Source: Heracleum sosnowskyi (Eukaryota; Streptophyta; Magnoliopsida; Apiales; Apiaceae). Taken from it: DNA of 64,000 bases. Location of the stretch: NCBI GenBank assembly GCA_030848705.1, contig CM061238.1, positions 78,950,685-79,014,684 of the forward strand, in the 5' to 3' direction. A model generated the notes under the pieces. That model searched no databases, was not told the origin of the DNA, and saw only the letters and a list, made by a program, of their open reading frames with translations. Positions 1 to 10,357 of the stretch are shown here, piece after piece (within the stretch, counting starts at the first letter, position 1; every line of letters begins with the position of its first letter). The translations under genes were made by a program, and so were the position numbers.

Positions 1-361
1 AGCTGCTAGGGTTTTGTGTGAAAACGAATTTTGTCACTAAACCTAAAACAATACATCATAATGTATTTATATGGAGAGGTATATATGGGCCTATACCTAA
101 TCTGATTGGGCTTCCAAAACCCAATCTGATTATTAGTAGTAATATTTATTATATTCGAATTATTATATAATTAATCAAGTCCTACTTAATTAATCCAATA
201 ATTCAATAATAATAATAATTCAATTAAATTCGAAATTTAATTATTGCTCCGTCTAAAACGTTCTTTATGTGTAACCCTTTAGGTTATTATTACGTTGGCA
301 ATAATTTTAATATCTCATAATAAAATTATAAACAATGAGCGGCATCTAGTAATACATCATT
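1..361 (-). mobile_element. Left part of an older LTR, split by the Athila insertion
   Basis: AT-rich DNA without a gene. Joined across the GCTAC duplication it continues at 11990. On the minus strand the far end (near 12838) begins TGTTAGTGCCC, a typical LTR start. A minus-strand TATA-like box (TATAAATAC, about 64-74) lies near the left edge, as expected towards the end of U3. The other LTR end and any internal region would lie left of the window, so a 5' LTR and a solo LTR cannot be told apart. The LTR identity is inferred from the terminus and layout. Confidence 0.5.
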
Positions 362-366
362 GCTAC

Positions 367-1993
367 TGATAGGTGGATTTTACGTCCACTATTTGCCTTC
401 TGTTTGGACTTAAAACGTTTACAAGTTCTCGAGTTTCGTTGCCATGTAATGTGTTTTTTTTGTGTAATTTGTGTAGGTTGTGTCGTCGAAGACATTATGG
501 GCTAAATCAATGTTATGGTGGTGTGAAGCAAGGCAACAAGTCAAGTTGTTGAAGTTTTGTAGTATTTCCAGGAGCTAGCAGGTGCAGCTGCGCAGCTCTA
601 GGCGCTATAGCGCGCGAAAGGGAGTTTTCCAGGAGCTAGTAGGCGCTCCTGCGCGCGTTGGGGCGCAGCTGCGCGAAGGTTGTGCGGTGTTGAGGCGCAA
701 GGGCGCTTGCGGGATGCGCTATAGCACGGCCAGGCGAGATTTCCAGGAGGTAACTCGCGCAAGAGCGCCTTATGTTCGCGCAACAGCGCAGCTTGAGTTG
801 TTCACAGCAAAACCAGGGATCTCTAGGCGCTGCGGCGCAGAATGGTAGCGCTGTAGCGCTATTTGTCTGCTGTGGGTTGCTATCGAAACTGTATGTTTGC
901 CGGGGAAATATTATTTCCAAACCGGGTCAGCATGTGTTGGGCCTAAATTGTTAGGGCACGTATCTTTGGTTTATTATGTAATATCCTAGACTTTAAAAAC
1001 ATCATTCATTAGGTTATTTGGATCTATCTATCATCAATATTATTATTCGAACAACAAGAGATCAATTTCTAGGGTTCTTCAAGCTAGTGACAAGCAAGGA
1101 GGCCTATTGATTCCATCTTTTGTATTTCTTCTCCACAATTTCCGGGATTTATTTTGCTCTCAATTTCTTTTCTATTATTCATTATTAATTGTTTGTAGAT
1201 TCATGTTATCATTTGAACCCATGATGATGAGAAGTCCGATTATGGGCTAATCGTTATCATGGGGTTTTAATGGAGTTTTCCATGGATTCTAGTTATTAAA
1301 TGTTTTTATGCCTTGGTGTGTGCTTGATATATGTTTAACCTAGTATGGGGGTGCTTATTCGTTATGGGTGTGTCGCGAACATCCGTAATTGTTTGTTAAA
1401 TCCTAGTGAATGCGAAAGTGGATCTAGGGTTTAGAACATACCATGCTAGCGTAGGTTTTTGCATGTGAAGAACATGTATTAATTTGTGGTGTAATTCTAA
1501 CCGTCTTGCACTGACTATGTGATTATTTGGGTGCTTGTGTTTAATCCATTATGTTTTCAATCTCTATAGACATATAGGGACTAAGCATATTTGGTGACTA
1601 CTTGACTTCTATCAATTGTGGATGATCAGTAGGATGATATATGTACAACGAAAGTTGGCGTGTGTCAGTTTAGTGCGTCTAATCAGTTATCATCGCTTGC
1701 ACATGCTAGGTTGAAAAGGCATAAGATTCTAGATGAAGTGGTTAATGAAATTGGAACCCCATGTTTTCTCTTACAGAAGTAATCTTGTTTGTTAATTCAC
1801 TCTTAGTTGATAATTGTTGATTAGTTAAGTAATAAGCAACAACTCAATTTGATAATTGGTCAAGCATTAAGAAGTAACCATACACTGTTGCATAGGTATT
1901 TAAATTGGCATTTACACCTAGTCTCTGCGGAACGAATTCTATTTATCACTTGCTATTTGTGATCGCGTATACTTGTGTGTTTACGAGTCAACA
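367..1993 (+). repeat. 5' LTR of the Athila-type element
   Basis: 1627 bp, begins TG and ends CA, with the same length as the 3' copy. Differences from the 3' LTR that I see: one in the GCGC-rich block near 726, one near 869, one near 1372 and one near 1976. Positions 585-860 form an unusually GC-rich island full of GCGC palindromes, in contrast to the AT-rich remainder. ORFs inside it appear identically in both LTRs and look like by-products of this composition. Confidence 0.95.
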
Positions 1994-1999
1994 AGTTTT

Positions 2000-2017
2000 T
2001 GGCGCCGCTGCCGGGGA
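2000..2017 (+). other. Primer-binding site (tRNA-Asp type)
   Basis: TGGCGCCGCTGCCGGGGA, six bases after the 5' LTR. It is complementary to the 3' end of plant tRNA-Asp except for one base (C where the tRNA predicts T). This primer type is usual in Athila elements. Confidence 0.85.
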
Positions 2018-2142
2018 CACGGTGTTAATTGTAGTTTATGTGCTTGTCATCAGTGGTCGTTATAGATTACTGACTTGATTTTTTGTTACTCATCAATCTC
2101 GTGTCGCCTTGCCCTTTTCTTGTTTCAGGTACTTAACCGTGT

Positions 2143-5100
2143 ATGCGAACACGATCTCAAACCAAAGCAGAATTGGAAAGGAAAGAAGAGGTAGTATCAC
2201 TAGCAGAAGAAGTTGTAATTGAAGAAGAAGAAGTTAAACCAGTTTGTGCAATGGATGAGCTTAACCCACCGGAAGTGCCTAAAGCACTCATGGACTATTC
2301 GCAGCCAAGGATAAATGACATTCAGTCAAGTATCATCAGGCCTGCAATTGCTGCGAATACATTCGAGATCAAGCCGGGTACTATCCAGATGGTGCAGAAC
2401 ACAGTGCAGTTTGGGGGTGGTGCAACTGAAGACCCTAATATGCACATCCGGAATTTTATTGAAATCTGTGACACCTTCAAATTCAATGGTGTTTCAGATG
2501 ATGCTGTGAAGCTGAGACTCTTTCCCTTTTCTTTGAGGGACAAAGCTAAAGGCTGGCTACATTCTCTACCAGCCGGATCAATCACTACTTGGGAAGAGCT
2601 TGCGCAAAAATTTCTCTCCAAATTCTTTCCTATGGCAAAAACAGCTGCCATTAGGAATGCTATTACTCAGTTTACTCAGGCACAGGGTGAGTCGTTGTGT
2701 GAGGCTTGGGAACGTTATAAGGAGATGCTCAGAAAATGCCCCCATCACGGTATGCCTGATTGGATGGTCATAAACTGTTTCTATAATGGACTGGGAGGTC
2801 AATCTAGGCCTATGGTAGATGCTGCTTCTGGCGGAGCATTGTGGGCTAAAAGCTACGAGGAAGCTTATAATCTGATTGAAATGATGGCTGCAAATGAGTA
2901 TCAAAATCCTTCGCAAAGATTGCAGCAAAACAAAGTAGCAGGAGTTCTTCAAGTTGATACCGCTACTGCTCTGTCGGCTCAGTTAGAAGCTCTAAGCATG
3001 AAGGTGGACTCTTTGGCTAATCTTGGGATGCAACAGGTAGCTAGCATCTGTGAGCTATGTGCAGGTGGGCATGACACTCGGCAATGTGCCATATCTAATG
3101 AGTCAGCACAGTTCGTCAGCAACTTTCAAAGGCCACAAGTCCCAATTCCTAACGCGTATCATCCAAACAACAGGAATCATCCTAACTTTAGCTGGGGGAA
3201 CAGTCAGAACAACATGCAGCAAACATCTTATCCTCCTCCTAATCAGCAGTTTGGGGGTAGACAACCCAACCCTTCAGGAATGCAGCAGCAGTATGCTCCG
3301 AGGCAGCAATATCAGCCACCAGGATTTCAACAATCTTATGGGAATTCTGGTCAGACATCCAATGAGAAATCTGAAATGGAGGAGATGAGGTTAATGATAA
3401 AAACCCTAACAGTTTCTCAAAAGAACTTGGAAAACCAGGTGGGACAGCTTGCCAGTGCCCTACTCAATAGGCCTCAAGGAGTGCTTCCTAGCAACACAGA
3501 ACCGAATCCAGGAAAGAAGGATGGCAAGGAGCAGGTACAAGCTATTACCCTACGGTCAGGAAGGGTCACAGGGGGAACAGGAGTTGAGCAGAATTCAGAA
3601 CAGGAAAAGCAAGAGGAAGTTGCGGAAAAGGAAAAACAGCCAATCCCTCAACCAGCTAAGCAGTCAGTTCCTTCAGAGGCTAATCCTCCAGTCTATCCGC
3701 CTCCACCGTTTCCTCAAAGGATGCAAAAACAGAAATTGGATCAGCAATTTGGCAAATTTCTGGAGGTATTCAAAAAGTTGCATATTAACATTCCATTTGC
3801 TGAGGCTTTGGAACAAATGCCAAGCTATGCCAAATTTATGAAGGGAATTCTTTCAAGGAAGATAAAGCTGGCTGATTTTGAAACGGTAGCATTGACAGAG
3901 GAATGCAGTGCAATCTTGCAACAAAAATTACCTCCAAAGCTTAAGGACCCAGGAAGCTTCACTATTCCCTGCACTATTGGAAATGTGTCGTTCAACAAAT
4001 GCTTGTGTGATCTTGGTGCAAGCATTAATCTGATGCCACTCTCAGTCTTCTTAACACTTGGACTTCCCGACCCAAAACCGACCAATATTTCCTTGCAGCT
4101 AGCTGACAGGTCGGTTACATATCCTCGTGGCATAGTGGAGGACGTCTTAGTCAAAGTGGACAAACTCATTTTTCCCGCTGACTTTGTCATCTTGGATTTC
4201 GAGGAAGACAAGAACATCCCTATCATCTTGGGACGGCCATTCTTGGCCACTGGCAAAACCTTGATTGATGTTCAGAAAGGGGAGTTGACTATGAGAGTGC
4301 ATGATCAAAACGTCACCTTCAACGTGTTTAAAGCCATGCAACTTCCAACTGAAGAGGAAGAGTGTTTCAGACTTGACATGGTTAAATCATTGCAACATGA
4401 GGAAAGGAAACAGTTGTCGAACACAGATGCCTTAGTAAGCACTTTACAAGGGGATTCGGATTCTGGAGACGAAGAAATTTCAGAGTGTGTTAAATTGTTG
4501 AATGCTAATCCCTACCAAAGGAAATTCAATGCTCCACCAGAATCTCTTGGCTTAGATGAGCTTCAAAAATCACAAGTTCGTCTAAAGCCATCTATTGAGA
4601 AAGCTCCTGAACTTGAACTTAAGCCACTGCCGGACCATTTAAGGTATGCTTTTCTTGGTGATGCATCTACATTACCTGTGATTATTGCATCTAACCTGTC
4701 AGGTAGCGAGGAAGAAAAACTCTTGCGGATTCTGAGGGAGTTCAAGTCAGCTATAGGGTGGACAATTGCAGACATCAAGGGCATCAGCCCCTCTTACTGT
4801 ATGCATAAAATTCCAGTGGAGGAAGGGAGCAAACCTTCAGTGGAACATCAGAGGAGGCTGAACCCCATCATGAAAGAGGTTGTCAAGAAGGAGATTCTGA
4901 AGTGGCTGGATGCAGGCATCATTTATCCCATCTCGGATAGTTCTTGGGTGAGTCCGGTTCAGTGTGTACCAAAGAAGGGGGGTATGACAGTGGTAGCTAA
5001 TGAGAAGAATGAGCTCATTCCAACTCGGACAGTCACAGGTTGGAGAGTTTGTATGGACTACAGAAAATTGAACAAGGCTACTAGGAAGGATCACTTCCCT

Positions 5101-7512
5101 CTGCCATTCATTGATCAGATGCTAGACAGGCTAGCTGGACATGAGTACTACTGTTTGCTGGATGGGTATTCGGGCTACAATCAGATTGCTATAGCTCCTG
5201 AAGATCAGGAGAAGACTACCTTTACATGTCCATTTGGAACTTTTGCGTTCCGACGTGTGTCCTTCGGACTATGTGGTGCTCCAGCTACTTTTCAAAGATG
5301 CATGATGGCCATTTTTTCTGATATGATTGGCATTAATGTCGAAGTGTTCATGGATGACTTCTCCGTCTTTGGGTCGTCTTATGACGAATGCTTGCACAAC
5401 TTGAGCATGGTGTTGAAGCGATGTGTTGAAACGAATCTAGTGCTCAACTGGGAGAAGTGCCACTTCATGGTACAGGAAGGCATCATTCTTGGTCACAAGG
5501 TGTCTAGAAAGGGTTTAGAAGTGGACAAGGCCAAGCTGGAGACAATCAAAAAACTTCCTCCTCCTAATTCTGTCAAAGGAGTTCGCAGTTTTCTGGGGTA
5601 CGCCGGTTTCTATAGGCGTTTTATAAAGGACTTCTCAAAAATCACAAAGCCACTTTGCAGTCTATTAGAGAAGGACACTCCTTTCAAATTCACTGATGAA
5701 TGTCTGCAAGCATTCGAACATTTGAAGAAGAAGCTGACGACTACTCCAATCATCACAGCTCCCAACTGGGATGAGCCTTTCGAGATGATGTGTGATGCGA
5801 GTGATTTCGCGGTGGGTGTGGTGTTAGGGCAAAGGAAGAGTAATGTATTTCATGTGGTTTACTATGCGAGCAAGACTCTCAATGATGCACAACTGAATTA
5901 CACCACCACTGAAAAAGAGCTTCTTGCAGTTGTCTATGGATTCGAGAAGTTCAGGTCTTACTTGCTGGGAGCGAAGGTCACGGTCTACACAGACCATGCA
6001 GCTATCAGATTTCTACTATCTAAAAAGGATGCTAAACCCCGACTAATTCGTTGGGTACTTCTACTTCAGGAGTTCGAGCTGGAAATTAAGGACAGAAAAG
6101 GAACGGAAAATCAGGTAGCTGATCATCTCTCTCGATTGGAGCAGGGACAGGAAGGCAGTAAGGATGAAACTCTCATAAATGAGCACTTTCCGGACGAGCA
6201 GCTGTTTCAGGTACAAGGTGAAGTGCCTTGGTTTGCTGACTTTGTGAACTATCTGGTGAGCAACGTCATTCCAGCTGAGTTTTCTTATGCTCAGAAAAAG
6301 AAATTCCTTCATGACGTCAAGTGGTACCGTTGGGATGAGCCTTACTTGTTCAAGCAAGGGCCAGACCAGCTTCTCAGACGATGTATTCCTTACAGTGAGA
6401 CGGAGGGTATTTTGCGAGATTGTCATGACACTATTTATGGTGGTCATTATGCTGGAGATAAGACAGCTGCTCGTGTGCTTCAGGCAGGATTTTTCTGGCC
6501 ATCTCTGTTTAAAGATGCACATCAGTTCGTGCTGCGATGTGACCGATGCCAAAGAGTTGGCAATATATCTAGAAGGAACGAGATGCCATTGAATAGTATG
6601 CTTGAAGTGGAGATTTTTGACGTGTGGGGTATCGACTTCATGGGACCTTTTGTGTCATCGTTCAACAACCAATACATCCTGTTGGCTGTGGATTACGTGT
6701 CCAAATGGGTAGAGGTGAAAGCCCTACCAACGAACGATGCTAAGGTGGTGCTTAACTTTCTTCACAAGCAGATCTTCACTCGTTTTGGGACCCCTCGTGC
6801 TATTATCAGTGATGAAGGTACTCATTTTTGCAACCGTAAGTTCACGGCTTTATTAGCCAAGTATCGAGTATCTCACCGCGTTGCAACAGCCTATCATCCT
6901 CAGACAAATGGTCAAGCCGAGGTGTCGAATCGCGAAATCAAAAGAATCTTGGAGAAAGTAGTGAATCCTTCGAGGAAGGATTGGTCCTTGAAATTAGATG
7001 AAGCTGTATGGGCCTACCGAACTGCGTATAAAACTCCATTGGGCATGTCTCCGTTTCAGCTGGTTTACGGTAAAGCTTGTCATTTGCCCGCGGAACTTGA
7101 GCATAAGGCGTATTGGGCATTGAAAAAGTTAAATCTTGACATGGCAGCTGCTGGTGAAAAGAGGATGCTGCAATTGAATGAACTGGATGAATTTCGTCTT
7201 CAAGCTTACGAGAACTCAAAAATGTACAAAGAGAAAGTGAAAAGATGGCATGACAGGAAATTAGTGCCTAAAACTTTTGAAGCGGGCCAATTAGTGCTTC
7301 TATTCAATTCCCGGCTCAGACTTTTTCCGGGTAAACTCAAGTCAAGGTGGTCAGGGCCATTCACCATTAAAACTGTCTATCCGCATGGAGCGGTAGAAAT
7401 TTTCGAGAAGTCACCTGATCAAGCATTCAAGGTGAACGGTCAAAGGTTGAAACATTATTTTGGAAGTACGGTTAATTGCGTGGAAGCGTTGGTGGTTCTG
7501 GAGTCGACATAA
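2143..7512 (+). CDS. Athila-type gag-pol polyprotein, intact
   Basis: A single 1789-codon frame from the first ATG after the leader. In order: gag core at about residues 90-300; a zinc knuckle of form C-x2-C-x3-H-x4-C near residues 304-316; a Gln/Pro-rich linker; an aspartic protease with the active-site Asp in a DLGAS motif at residue 623; reverse transcriptase with catalytic motif FMDD at 1069-1072 (the usual first residue is Tyr); RNase H (TDHAAIRFLL region); integrase with an HHCC zinc domain and the D, D, E triad at residues 1498, 1557 and 1593, with the usual 35-residue spacing between the last two. I see no stop, frameshift or missing catalytic residue. The protein would copy and integrate the element. 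It is translated in one frame, so gag excess would need another mechanism; none is visible. Confidence 0.95.
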   Translation: MRTRSQTKAELERKEEVVSLAEEVVIEEEEVKPVCAMDELNPPEVPKALMDYSQPRINDIQSSIIRPAIAANTFEIKPGTIQMVQNTVQFGGGATEDPNMHIRNFIEICDTFKFNGVSDDAVKLRLFPFSLRDKAKGWLHSLPAGSITTWEELAQKFLSKFFPMAKTAAIRNAITQFTQAQGESLCEAWERYKEMLRKCPHHGMPDWMVINCFYNGLGGQSRPMVDAASGGALWAKSYEEAYNLIEMMAANEYQNPSQRLQQNKVAGVLQVDTATALSAQLEALSMKVDSLANLGMQQVASICELCAGGHDTRQCAISNESAQFVSNFQRPQVPIPNAYHPNNRNHPNFSWGNSQNNMQQTSYPPPNQQFGGRQPNPSGMQQQYAPRQQYQPPGFQQSYGNSGQTSNEKSEMEEMRLMIKTLTVSQKNLENQVGQLASALLNRPQGVLPSNTEPNPGKKDGKEQVQAITLRSGRVTGGTGVEQNSEQEKQEEVAEKEKQPIPQPAKQSVPSEANPPVYPPPPFPQRMQKQKLDQQFGKFLEVFKKLHINIPFAEALEQMPSYAKFMKGILSRKIKLADFETVALTEECSAILQQKLPPKLKDPGSFTIPCTIGNVSFNKCLCDLGASINLMPLSVFLTLGLPDPKPTNISLQLADRSVTYPRGIVEDVLVKVDKLIFPADFVILDFEEDKNIPIILGRPFLATGKTLIDVQKGELTMRVHDQNVTFNVFKAMQLPTEEEECFRLDMVKSLQHEERKQLSNTDALVSTLQGDSDSGDEEISECVKLLNANPYQRKFNAPPESLGLDELQKSQVRLKPSIEKAPELELKPLPDHLRYAFLGDASTLPVIIASNLSGSEEEKLLRILREFKSAIGWTIADIKGISPSYCMHKIPVEEGSKPSVEHQRRLNPIMKEVVKKEILKWLDAGIIYPISDSSWVSPVQCVPKKGGMTVVANEKNELIPTRTVTGWRVCMDYRKLNKATRKDHFPLPFIDQMLDRLAGHEYYCLLDGYSGYNQIAIAPEDQEKTTFTCPFGTFAFRRVSFGLCGAPATFQRCMMAIFSDMIGINVEVFMDDFSVFGSSYDECLHNLSMVLKRCVETNLVLNWEKCHFMVQEGIILGHKVSRKGLEVDKAKLETIKKLPPPNSVKGVRSFLGYAGFYRRFIKDFSKITKPLCSLLEKDTPFKFTDECLQAFEHLKKKLTTTPIITAPNWDEPFEMMCDASDFAVGVVLGQRKSNVFHVVYYASKTLNDAQLNYTTTEKELLAVVYGFEKFRSYLLGAKVTVYTDHAAIRFLLSKKDAKPRLIRWVLLLQEFELEIKDRKGTENQVADHLSRLEQGQEGSKDETLINEHFPDEQLFQVQGEVPWFADFVNYLVSNVIPAEFSYAQKKKFLHDVKWYRWDEPYLFKQGPDQLLRRCIPYSETEGILRDCHDTIYGGHYAGDKTAARVLQAGFFWPSLFKDAHQFVLRCDRCQRVGNISRRNEMPLNSMLEVEIFDVWGIDFMGPFVSSFNNQYILLAVDYVSKWVEVKALPTNDAKVVLNFLHKQIFTRFGTPRAIISDEGTHFCNRKFTALLAKYRVSHRVATAYHPQTNGQAEVSNREIKRILEKVVNPSRKDWSLKLDEAVWAYRTAYKTPLGMSPFQLVYGKACHLPAELEHKAYWALKKLNLDMAAAGEKRMLQLNELDEFRLQAYENSKMYKEKVKRWHDRKLVPKTFEAGQLVLLFNSRLRLFPGKLKSRWSGPFTIKTVYPHGAVEIFEKSPDQAFKVNGQRLKHYFGSTVNCVEALVVLEST

Positions 7513-7586
7513 TTGGAACTTCAAGTCAAGCTAGTGACGTTAAAGAAGCGCTTCGTGGGAGGCAACCCACGCTGTTGGATCGTTGT

Positions 7587-7628
<42 letters not shown>

Positions 7629-8155
7629 GAAAAAATAATTTTTTTTGAAAACCAGGGGAGCACACGCGCTGTTGCGCTTGAAACACGCGCTGTTGCGCCT
7701 TCAACCCGCTGCTGGGTCATTTTTTTGGGTAGTTATAACATCAAATGCCCATTTGTTGTAAACTCATTTCTCATATTGCCCCATTTCCATCTCCTCAATC
7801 CTAAAGCTATCCCTAAATTCTTATCAAGTAAACCCTCCCAATTCCATATCATCTCATATCCTACCTAATAGTTATTCACCCATCTATACATACACCTATA
7901 CACACAAACCCCAAATCCCCATTTCAATGATGCCCAACTTAATTCTAATTTGAAGGCTTCAAGATTCAAGTTTGGTGGAGTCTACTTGCAAGTTCACCTA
8001 TCGGATTGGGTATATTATTCTTCACTCTTGTTTATTTACGAATTGAGCTCTTGAAATTTGTGGAGAATTTTGTTATTGGTGGTTTTTGGGGAATTTTGCT
8101 TGGTTAATGATTTTTAGTGGATATTGGTGAAATTGTATTTGTGGGTATTGTTGTT
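7513..8155 (+). other. Spacer between gag-pol and the second ORF
   Basis: No gene. It holds a hairpin (7554-7571), a run of 35 A (7592-7626), and a 21-bp direct repeat with core ACGCGCTGTTGCGC at 7664-7677 and 7685-7698, which resembles the GCGC motifs of the LTR. The remainder is pyrimidine-rich, AT-rich leader sequence before the second ORF. Confidence 0.7.
7554..7571 (+). promoter_or_regulatory. Perfect hairpin just after gag-pol
   Basis: CGTGGG-AGGCAA-CCCACG, a perfect 6-bp stem with a 6-nt loop, 42 nt past the pol stop codon. From memory, similar GGGAGGCAACCC segments follow pol in other plant Athila-type elements, which would suggest a conserved RNA element. Its role (RNA stability, packaging, or expression of the next ORF) is not known to me. 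Confidence 0.5.
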
Positions 8156-9076
8156 ATGGCTCCTAAGAGGGTACGGATTGTGAGTAGTAGTAGTTCGGAG
8201 GAAGAGGGGGATGTGGATTATGATGTGGACAAATTTGTGTCTAAGGCGGCTCAAGTGGAGTTTGATAATTTATCGACAAAAGGAGTTGTCAAAGAACGGG
8301 GTTTCGCCCCTTCGGCCGAGGATGGGGAATTGGCAGCTATGGTTACGGAGTTAGGGTGGTCGGCGTTTTGTGCACCACCTTTGGCGGTTCCATTGAGTGT
8401 AGTACGGGAGTTCTATGCAAATGCCAAGATGCAGAAAAATGGGATCACTATGGTGAGGGGCCGGGCAGTGGCTTACAAACCTGGGTCTATACGTCGCATT
8501 TTGGATCAACCAGCGAAGCCCAGAGGTGCGGAGGATTGGGTGCAGAAGACACGGGGTGACGTAGACTTAGACGCTATTGTAGCAGGGATGTGTATACCGG
8601 GCACGGTTTGGAAGTGCAAGGCCGGTACGACTACGAAGTGTACTTTTCCTGCAGCTGCATTGACCAGGCCGATTGGTGATATTGATCACCAGGCGATTAA
8701 GAGGCTGGCGGAGTGGCCGGGCGGCACTCCCCACCCTAGGGGCCGTGGTTATGTTGTTATTGATGAGGGAAGTGGTAATCCGCCACCGGTGGAGAGAGTG
8801 CCTCGGTCGGCAGACAGAGCAGGACCTTCTCACACACAGCCGAGCCAGTCGAGTCAGGGAAATGTGGTTTTCAGTGATGCTCAGTTCAGGCGCATGATGA
8901 GGCGTTATGATACCACACATGCCATGATACATCGATTTGCTACAGACTTGACTCAGTCGTTGGATGGAGTGTATCGGCAGCAGGGTTTTCAGGTCACATG
9001 GCCTACTTTCGGAGAGCACCATGTTTATCCACCACCAGACACACCACCCGAGGAGGGTGACGATGCCAACGACTAG
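8156..9076 (+). CDS. Athila env-position ORF (plant-transposon-protein domain type)
   Basis: 306 codons from the ATG at 8156 (MAPKRVR...). The frame is open a little further upstream, but only from a GTG. The protein has a Ser/Glu/Asp-rich N-terminus and then a middle part (about residues 25-140) like the putative plant transposon protein domain often found after pol in Athila elements, including an ITMVRGR segment. The C-terminal half is Pro/Gly/Arg-rich. No signal peptide or membrane segment is evident, so 'env-like' describes position only. The domain seems shortened compared with fuller relatives. Function unknown. Confidence 0.75.
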   Translation: MAPKRVRIVSSSSSEEEGDVDYDVDKFVSKAAQVEFDNLSTKGVVKERGFAPSAEDGELAAMVTELGWSAFCAPPLAVPLSVVREFYANAKMQKNGITMVRGRAVAYKPGSIRRILDQPAKPRGAEDWVQKTRGDVDLDAIVAGMCIPGTVWKCKAGTTTKCTFPAAALTRPIGDIDHQAIKRLAEWPGGTPHPRGRGYVVIDEGSGNPPPVERVPRSADRAGPSHTQPSQSSQGNVVFSDAQFRRMMRRYDTTHAMIHRFATDLTQSLDGVYRQQGFQVTWPTFGEHHVYPPPDTPPEEGDDAND

Positions 9077-10344
9077 GGGAGTATCTCTTGTACCCTTTAT
9101 TTTACCTTCAATGAGGACATTGAAATTCTTAAGTTTGGGGGTGATTTTAGGGTATCAAGAGTCTTTGCATTGCATATAGCTGCATATTCATGCTAGTTCA
9201 TATTAGTAATTGTGCATTTAGTTTTGTCATGCCATGTCATATAGCTCCATTTAGGAGTGTAATATCATTTTGTTCATGCATATCACGTGATTCCACATGA
9301 GTGTCTGTTTCTGGCTCGATAGGTAGGTCGACGTGTGTGATGACAATGAATAGAGGGTTGATTTAAGTACTTATGAAATTGACTTGCATGTGTCGGGAAC
9401 ACAATCTTTTCACGATCTCACAGTGTGCTCTTGGGCTAGATCGAGTCATACCTTGTTTGGCTGTTGAGATTTAATCACCTATTTATATCTAGAATTTTCG
9501 TTATTCCCTTGATGACGTAGGAGCACTTAAGTATAAGTTTGGGGGAAAATAGGGATTTCATGCTAAGTATTGTGTTGTGTCGTAGCGTAATAATGGCTAG
9601 GCGTCAAGTGGCTAGTAGCCGGCTCATTGAAAACATGAGTAGTCTAGGGTGGGATGAGAAAAAGGCAAAGTGCACTCATTCCGAAATAAAAAAAAAAAAA
9701 AAAGAAAAAAAAAAGAAGAAAGAAAGGAAAAAAAAAAAAAAGTGTTTTGTTAGTTGTTTATGCAAAATTGATCAGGTTGAGCTCTTTAATACTCGAGCAT
9801 TTAAGTTCTAGGGGACTTTGTGCCTAGTGACCTAAGATTTTTCCGGTCTGGGATCCACTAACCTAAAGCTCGCTACATGGGTATTATTGTATAAGCCTTT
9901 TGGGGTCTCACCCATTGCACGGTCAATAAGCATGTGTGTTGGTGTTTGTGTTGTGTTGTGTAATAAGCATGAATCCTTGTCTACCTTGAACGATGATGGC
10001 GGTGTCTTTTAGTCATGAAGTGTCTAAAGCTCATTCTGTTTATAAACATGTGATTGTTTTGGCAAAAGAATTGGTTATGACTTTTATCTAGTTTCACGAG
10101 TATATCTGGTGAGAATTGCACACACCACGCTACCGAGCATGTATTGTTAGTATACGGGGCCTTAGTCGAGCTCTGTTTGAAGTTGTTGCATTTGTTGAGG
10201 CGTTTGCTTGTTGAGTGGTTTCGGATCATTTGTGTGGGATCATTGCATTAGGACACGTTCGCATTATCATGACATTTAGTTAGTAGTTGCATTCATTCAT
10301 CATTTTAGGGTGAGTTCGCATTGCTTGAGGACAAGCAACGGGTT
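9077..10344 (+). other. Long 3' untranslated region of the Athila element
   Basis: No credible coding sequence. It includes two extra copies of the polypurine-type motif AAGTTTGGGGG (9131-9141 and 9535-9545), the first preceded by ATGAGGACA much like the true tract, and an A/G-rich stretch at 9687-9742. The rest is unremarkable. Confidence 0.7.
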
Positions 10345-10357
10345 AAGTTTGGGGGTT
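10345..10357 (+). other. Polypurine tract of the Athila element
   Basis: AAGTTTGGGGG followed by TT directly before the 3' LTR. It is the expected plus-strand priming site and is preceded by TGAGGACAAGCAACGGG. Confidence 0.85.

Noticed and set aside
582..954. Overlapping ORFs on both strands in the Athila LTR, repeated at 10573-10945.
   Set aside because: They are caused by the GC-rich palindromic island, exist in both LTR copies, and overlap each other on opposite strands. No protein family features.
8117..8155. Start of the Athila second ORF at 8117.
   Set aside because: That codon is GTG; the first ATG in frame is 8156 and is followed by a typical N-terminus.
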